Source: Synchiropus splendidus
Taxonomy: Eukaryota; Chordata; Actinopteri; Syngnathiformes; Callionymidae
Reading direction: 5' to 3'
Assembly: GCF_027744825.2 (NCBI RefSeq)
Contig: NC_071349.1
Span: 1,984,001 to 2,048,000, forward strand
Length of the DNA: 64,000 nucleotides
Position numbers and translations under genes: made by a program. Of this stretch, positions 58,001 to 64,000 are shown in pieces. Every line of letters starts with the position of its first letter. The first letter of the stretch is position 1. The notes below the pieces were generated by a model. It was given only the letters and a program-made list of their open reading frames with translations. It did no database searches and was not told where the DNA came from.

Positions 58001-60930
58001 CTAGAAGTTGCACATCAAATCTAAGCTGTCTGAAGTGTTTGTCGAAAGTTATCAACATTTTTATGTTTGGCGTTACAGAATCGACCTTATCTCAGGCTGA
58101 AAACGCGTTGTCTGCATTGCGCCATAACTTGGCATGGAAGTTTCCGAACATGAAATGTTCACCTCCCACTATAGCAGAAAGGGTCTTTCTAGTAGTTGCA
58201 CATCAAATCTAAGCTGTCTGAAGTGTTTTTCCAAAGTTATCAACATTTTTATGTTTGGCGTTCCAGAATCGACCTTATCTCAGGCTGAAAACACGTTTTA
58301 CGCATTGTGCCATAACTTCTCAGGGAAGCTTCAGAACATCAAATGTTCACCTAACACTATAGCAGAAAAGGTCTTTCTAGTAGTTGCACCTCAAATCTAA
58401 GCTGTCTGAAGTGTTTTTCCAAAGTTATCAACATTTTTATGTTTGGCGTTCCAGAATCGACCTTATGTCAGGCTGAAATCGCGTTGTCTGCATTGTGCCA
58501 TAACTTTGCATGGAAGCTTCCGAACATGAAATTTTAACCTCCTACTATAGCAGAAAGGCTCTTTCTAGTAGTTGCACATCAAATCTTAGCTGTCTGAAAT
58601 GTTTTTCCAAAGTTATCAACATTTTTACGTTTGGCGTTTCGGAATCGACCTTATCTTAGGCTGAAAATGCGTTTTACACATTGTGCAATAATTTTGCAGG
58701 GAAGCTTCAGAACATGAAATTTTCACCTCCCACTATAGCAGAAAGGGTCTTTCTCGTAGTTGCACATCAAATCTAAGCTGTCTGAAGTGTTTTTCCAAAG
58801 TTATCAACATTTTTATGTTTGGCGTTCCGGAACCCCCCTAATCTCAGGCTGAAAACGCGTTTTCTGCATTGTGCCATAACTTTGCAGGGAAGCTTCAGGA
58901 CATGAAATTGTCACCTCCCACTATAGCAGAAAGGGTCTGTCTAGTAGTGGCAGATCAAATCTAAACTGTCTGATGTGTTTTTCCAAAGTAATCAACATTT
59001 TTATGTTTGGCGTTCCGGAATCGACCTTATCTCAGGCTGAAAACGCGTTTTACGTATTGTGCCATAACTTTGCAGGGAAGGTTCAGAAAATGAAATTTTC
59101 ACCTCCCACCATAGCAGAAAGGGTATTTCTAGTAGTTGCACATTAAATCTAAGCTGTCTGAAGTGTTGTTCCAAAGTTATCAACATTTTTACGTTTGGCG
59201 TTTCGGAAACCACCTTGTCTCAGGCTGAAAACGCGTTTTCTGCATTGTGCCATAACTTCTCAGGGAAGCTTCAGAACATGAAATGTTCACCTCCCACTAT
59301 AGCAGAAAGGGTCTTTCTAGTAGTTGCACATCAAATCTAAGCTGTCTGAAATGTTTTTCCAAAGTTATCAACATTTTTACGTTTGGCGTTTCAGAATCGA
59401 CCTTATCTCAGGCTGAAAACGCGTTGTCTGCATTGTGCCATGACTTTGCATGGAAGCTTCTGAACATTAAAATTTAACCTCCCACTATATCAGAAAGGGT
59501 CTTTCTAGTGGTTGCAGATCAAATCTAAGCTGTCTGATGTGTTTTTCCAAAGTTATCAACATTTTTATGTTTGGCGTTCCGGAATCGACCTTATCTTCGG
59601 CTGAAAACGCGTTTTACGCATTGTGCCATAACTTTGCAGGGAAGCTTCAGAACATGAAATGTTCACCTCCCACTATAGCAGAAAGGGTCTTTCTAGTAGT
59701 TGCACATCAAATGTAAGCTGTCTGAAGTGTTTTTCCAAAGTTATCAACATTTTTATGTTTGGCGTTTCGGAAACTACCTTGTCTCAGGCTGAAAACGCGT
59801 TTTCTGCATTGTGCCATAACTTCTCAGGGAAGCTTCAGAACATGAAATGTTCACCTCCTACTATAGCAGAAAGGGTCTTTCTAGTAGTTGCACATCAAAT
59901 CTAAGCTGTCTGAAGTGTTTTTCCAAAAGTTATCAACATTTTTATGTTTGGCGTTCCGAAACCCACCTTATCTCAGGCTGAAAAGCGTTTTTGTGCATTG
60001 GGCCATAACTTTTCAGGGAAGCTTCAGAACATGAAATTTTAACCTCCCACTACAGCAGAAAGGGTCTTTCTAGTAGTTGCACATCAAATCTAAGCTGTCT
60101 GAAATGTTTTTCCAAAGTTATCAACATTTTTACGTTTGGCGTTCCGGAATCGACCTTATCTCAGGCTGAAAACGCGTTTTACGTATTGTGCCATAACTTT
60201 GCAGGGAAGCTTCAGAACATGAAATGTTCACCTCCCACTATAGCAGAAAGGGTCTTTCTAGTAGTTGCACATCAAATCTAAGCTGTCTGAAGTGTTTTTC
60301 GAAAGTTTTCAACATTTTTATGTTTGGTGTTCCTGAATCGACCTTATCTCAGGCTGAAAACGCGTTTCCTGCATTGTGCCATAACTTTGCAGGGAATCTT
60401 CAGAACATGAAATTTTCACCTCCCACTACAGCAGAAAGGGTCTTTCTAGTAGTTGCACATCAAATCTAAGCTGTCTGAAATGTTTTTCCAAAGTTATCAA
60501 CATTTTTACGTTTGGCGTTTCAGAATCGACCTTATCTCAGGCTGAAAACGCGTTGTCTGCATTGTGCCATAACTTTGCAGGGAAGGTTCAGAAAATGAAA
60601 TTTTCACCTCCCACTATAGCAGAAAGGGTCTTTCTAGTAGTTGCACATCAAATCTAAGCTGTCTGAAGTGTTTTTCCAAAATTATCAACATTTTTATGTT
60701 TGGCGTTCCGGAACCCACCTTATCTCAGGCTGAAAACGCGTTGTCTGCATTGTGCCATAACTTTGCATGGAAGCTTCTGAACATGAAAATTTAACCTCCC
60801 ACTACATCAGAAAGGGTCTTTCTAGTAGTTGCACATCAAATCTAAGCTGTCTGAAATGTTTTTCCAAAGTTATCAACATTTTTACGTTTGGCGTTACAGA
60901 ATCGACCTTATCTCAGGCTGAAAACGCGTT
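45135..60930 (+). repeat. Tandem 7898-bp (42-monomer) satellite duplication
   Basis: Two adjacent copies, about 45135-53032 and 53033-60930, share the same ordered series of variant monomers at a constant offset of 7898 bp (42 x 188 plus 2, explained by two 189-bp monomers per unit). Only occasional single-base differences are visible, for example at about 47536, 48926 and 51543 against their partners 7898 bp later. The junctions fall inside TCTGCATTGTGCCATAACT, which is common to all monomers. This is what unequal exchange between misaligned arrays would leave. Exact ends cannot be fixed, because the junction lies in shared sequence. Confidence 0.93.
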
Positions 60931-62414
60931 GTCTGCATTGTGCCATAACTTCTCAGGGAAGCTTCAGAACATGATATGTTCACCTCCCACTATAGCAGAA
61001 AGGGTCTTTCTAGTAGTTGCACATCAAATCTAAGCTGTCTGAAGTGTTTTTCCAAAATTATCAACATTTTTATGTTTGGCGTTCCGGAACCCACCTTATC
61101 TCAGGCTGAAAACGCGTTTTCGGCATTGTGCCATAACTTTGCAGGGAAGCTTCAGAAAATGAAATTTTCACCTCCCAATATAGCAGAAAGCGTCTTTCTA
61201 TTAGTTGCACTTCAAATCTAAGCTGTCTGAAGTGTTTTTCCAAAGTTATCAACATTTTTATGTTTGGCGTTCCGGAATCGACCTTATCTTAGGCTGAAAA
61301 CGCGTTGTCTGCATTGTGCCATAACTTTGCATGGAAGCTTCTGAACATGAAAATTTAACTTCCCACTATATCAGAAAGGGTCTTTCTAGTAGTTGCACAT
61401 CAAATCTAAGCTGTCTGAAGTGTTTTTCCAAAATTATCAACATTTTTATGTTTGGCGTTCCGGAACCCACCTTATCTCTGGCTGAAAACGCGTTGTCTGC
61501 ATTGTGCCATAACTTTGCATGGAAGCTTCTGAACATGAAAATTTAACCTCCCACTATATCAGAAAGGGTCTTTCTAGTAGTTGCAGATCAAATCTAAGCT
61601 GTCTGATGTGTTTTTCCAAAGTTATCAACATTTTTATGTTTGGCGTTCCGGAATCGACCTTATCTTAGGCTGAAAACGCGTTTTACGCATTGTGCCATAA
61701 CTTTGCAGGGAAGCTTCAGAACATGAAATGTTCACCTCCCACTATAGCAGAAACGGTCTTTCTAGTAGTTGCACATCAAATGTAAGCTATCTGAAGTGTT
61801 TTTCCAAAGTTATCAACATTTTTATGTTTGGCGTTCCGGAATCGACCTTGTCTCAGGCTGAAAACGTGTTTCACGCATTGTGCCATAACTTTGCAGGGAA
61901 GGTTCAGAAAATGAAATTTTCACCTCCCACTATAGCAGAAAGGGTATTTCTAATAGTTGCACATTAAATCTAAGCTGTCTGAAGTGTTGTTCCAAAGTTA
62001 TCAACAATTTTACGTTTGGCGTTCCGAAACCCACCTTATCTCAGGCTGAAAAGCGTTTTTGTGCATTGTGCCATAACTTTTCAGGGAAGCTTCAGAACAT
62101 GAAATTTTAACCTCCCACTACAGCAGAAAGGGTCTTTCTAGTAGTTGCACATTAAATCTAAGCTGTCTGAAGTGTTTTTCCAAAGTTATCAACATTTTTA
62201 TGTTTGGCGTTTCAGAATCGACCTTATGTCAGGCTGAAAACGCGTTGTCTGCAATGTGCCATAAATTTGCAGGGAAGGTTCAGAAAATGAAATTTTCACC
62301 TCCCACTATAGCAGAAAGGGTATTTCTAGTAGTTGCACATTAAATCTAAGCTGTCTGAAGTGTTGTTCCAAAGTTATCAACATTTTTACGTTTGGCGTTT
62401 CGGAAACCACCTTG

Positions 62415-64000
62415 TCTCAGGCTGAAAACGCGTTTTCTGCATTGTGCCATAACTTTGCAGGGAAGCTTCAGGAAATGAAATTTTCACCTCCCACTATAGC
62501 AGAAAGGGTCCTTCTAGAAGTTGCACATCAAATCTAAGCTGTCTGAAGTGTTTGTCGAAAGTTATCAACATTTTTATGTTTGGCGTTACAGAATCGACCT
62601 TATCTCAGGCTGAAAACGCGTTGTCTGCATTGCGCCATAACTTGGCATGGAAGTTTCCGAACATGAAATGTTCACCTCCCACTATAGCAGAAAGGGTCTT
62701 TCTAGTAGTTGCACATCAAATCTAAGCTGTCTGAAGTGTTTTTCCAAAGTTATCAACATTTTTATGTTTGGCGTTCCAGAATCGACCTTATCTCAGGCTG
62801 AAAACACGTTTTACGCATTGTGCCATAACTTCTCAGGGAAGCTTCAGAACATCAAATGTTCACCTAACACTATAGCAGAAAAGGTCTTTCTAGTAGATGC
62901 ACCTCAAATCTAAGCTGTCTGAAGTGTTTTTCCAAAGTTATCAACATTTTTATGTTTGGCGTTCCAGAATCGACCTTATGTCAGGCTGAAATCGCGTTGT
63001 CTGCATTGTGCCATAACTTTGCATGGAAGCTTCCGAACATGAAATTTTAACCTCCTACTATAGCAGAAAGGCTCTTTCTAGTAGTTGCACATCCAATCTT
63101 AGCTGTCTGAAATGTTTTTCCAAAGTTATCAACATTTTTACGTTTGGCGTTTCGGAATCGACCTTATCTTAGGCTGAAAATGCGTTTTACACATTGTGCA
63201 ATAATTTTGCAGGGAAGCTTCAGAACATGAAATTTTCACCTCCCACTATAGCAGAAAGGGTCTTTCTCGTAGTTGCACATCAAATCTAAGCTGTCTGAAG
63301 TGTTTTTCCAAAGTTATCAACATTTTTATGTTTGGCGTTCCGGAACCCCCCTAATCTCAGGCTGAAAACGCGTTTTCTGCATTGTGCCATAACTTTGCAG
63401 GGAAGCTTCAGGACATGAAATTGTCACCTCCCACTATAGCAGAAAGGGTCTGTCTAGTAGTGGCAGATCAAATCTAAACTGTCTGATGTGTTTTTCCAAA
63501 GTAATCAACATTTTTATGTTTGGCGTTCCGGAATCGACCTTATCTCAGGCTGAAAACGCGTTTTACGTATTGTGCCATAACTTTGCAGGGAAGGTTCAGA
63601 AAATGAAATTTTCACCTCCCACCATAGCAGAAAGGGTATTTCTAGTAGTTGCACATTAAATCTAAGCTGTCTGAAGTGTTGTTCCAAAGTTATCAACATT
63701 TTTACGTTTGGCGTTTCGGAAACCACCTTGTCTCAGGCTGAAAACGCGTTTTCTGCATTGTGCCATAACTTCTCAGGGAAGCTTCAGAACATGAAATGTT
63801 CACCTCCCACTATAGCAGAAAGGGTCTTTCTAGTAGTTGCACATCAAATCTAAGCTGTCTGAAATGTTTTTCCAAAGTTATCAACATTTTTACGTTTGGC
63901 GTTTCAGAATCGACCTTATCTCAGGCTGAAAACGCGTTGTCTGCATTGTGCCATGACTTTGCATGGAAGCTTCTGAACATTAAAATTTAACCTCCCACTA
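62415..64000 (+). repeat. Partial further copy of the 7.9-kb satellite unit
   Basis: From about 62415 to the window end the sequence follows 57902-59487 at an offset of 4513 bp (24 x 188 plus 1), with rare differences such as AGTAGATGCACC in place of AGTAGTTGCACC near 62896. It therefore rejoins the higher-order unit part-way through, after an intervening stretch (60931-62414) of recombined monomers. It probably continues beyond the window. Confidence 0.88.

Larger units (their letters stand above)
24159..64000 (+). repeat. 188-bp satellite array, right arm
   Basis: About 212 monomers, head to tail, in the same orientation and with the same landmark order as the left arm. The first bases are the right target duplication, so the array was continuous before the LINE inserted. 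It runs out of the window at about monomer position 148. Period-shifting variants include a 181-bp monomer (about 30260 and 30817) and 189-bp monomers with CCAAAAGTTATC (about 44690, 47887, 52024, 55785, 59922). Variant positions recur as fixed combinations: TCGACC, TCAACC or CCCACC after GGAA; TTTTCTGC, TTTTACGC or TTGTCTGC after the CGCG core; AAATTTTC or AAATGTTC after ACATG. No host gene, RNA gene or other transposon is seen in it. Confidence 0.98.

Overview
This window is eukaryotic repetitive DNA and shows no sign of a host gene. It is a long head-to-tail array of a satellite with a 188-bp monomer. The array is interrupted once, by a full-length L1-type LINE that itself carries a younger Ty3/gypsy LTR retrotransposon. 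The element types (an L1/Tx1-like LINE with a short 5'UTR, and a K02A2.6/mag-like gypsy element apparently primed by tRNA-Ser) and the nucleosome-sized satellite suggest a vertebrate, most likely a teleost fish, and a centromeric or pericentromeric location. The species and the centromere assignment are inference.

Layout: (1) 1-13452, satellite, plus-oriented, entering mid-monomer. (2) 13453-24158, LINE on the minus strand, flanked by a 15-bp target-site duplication (13438-13452 and 24159-24173). Its order on the minus strand is 5'UTR (24158-24037), ORF1 with one nonsense codon (24036-23149), spacer, ORF2 (22550-13760), 3'UTR and a short poly(A). ORF2 is broken by a 13-bp insertion, a one-base homopolymer gain and the gypsy insertion. 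(3) 14704-19668, gypsy element on the plus strand, with two 235-bp LTRs that read as identical, CTGGG target duplications, PBS, PPT and an intact 1371-residue gag-pol reading frame. (4) 24159-64000, satellite again in the same orientation, leaving the window mid-monomer.

The order of events can be read from the sequence. Satellite came first. The LINE then inserted and has since acquired disabling mutations. The gypsy element inserted into LINE ORF2 much later, since its LTRs are still identical and its frame is open. The satellite shows multi-level higher-order structure: duplicated blocks from one monomer up to a 42-monomer, 7898-bp tandem duplication (about 45135-53032 and 53033-60930). 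The freshest duplications lie in the right third, so homogenisation is most recent there.

Many 60-97 residue open frames occur on both strands of the satellite. They recur because the monomer recurs, and I do not call them genes. I found no convincing new coding system. The points most worth checking are the symmetric dyad architecture of the monomer, the LINE target duplication that coincides exactly with a monomer hairpin, and the nested higher-order repeats.
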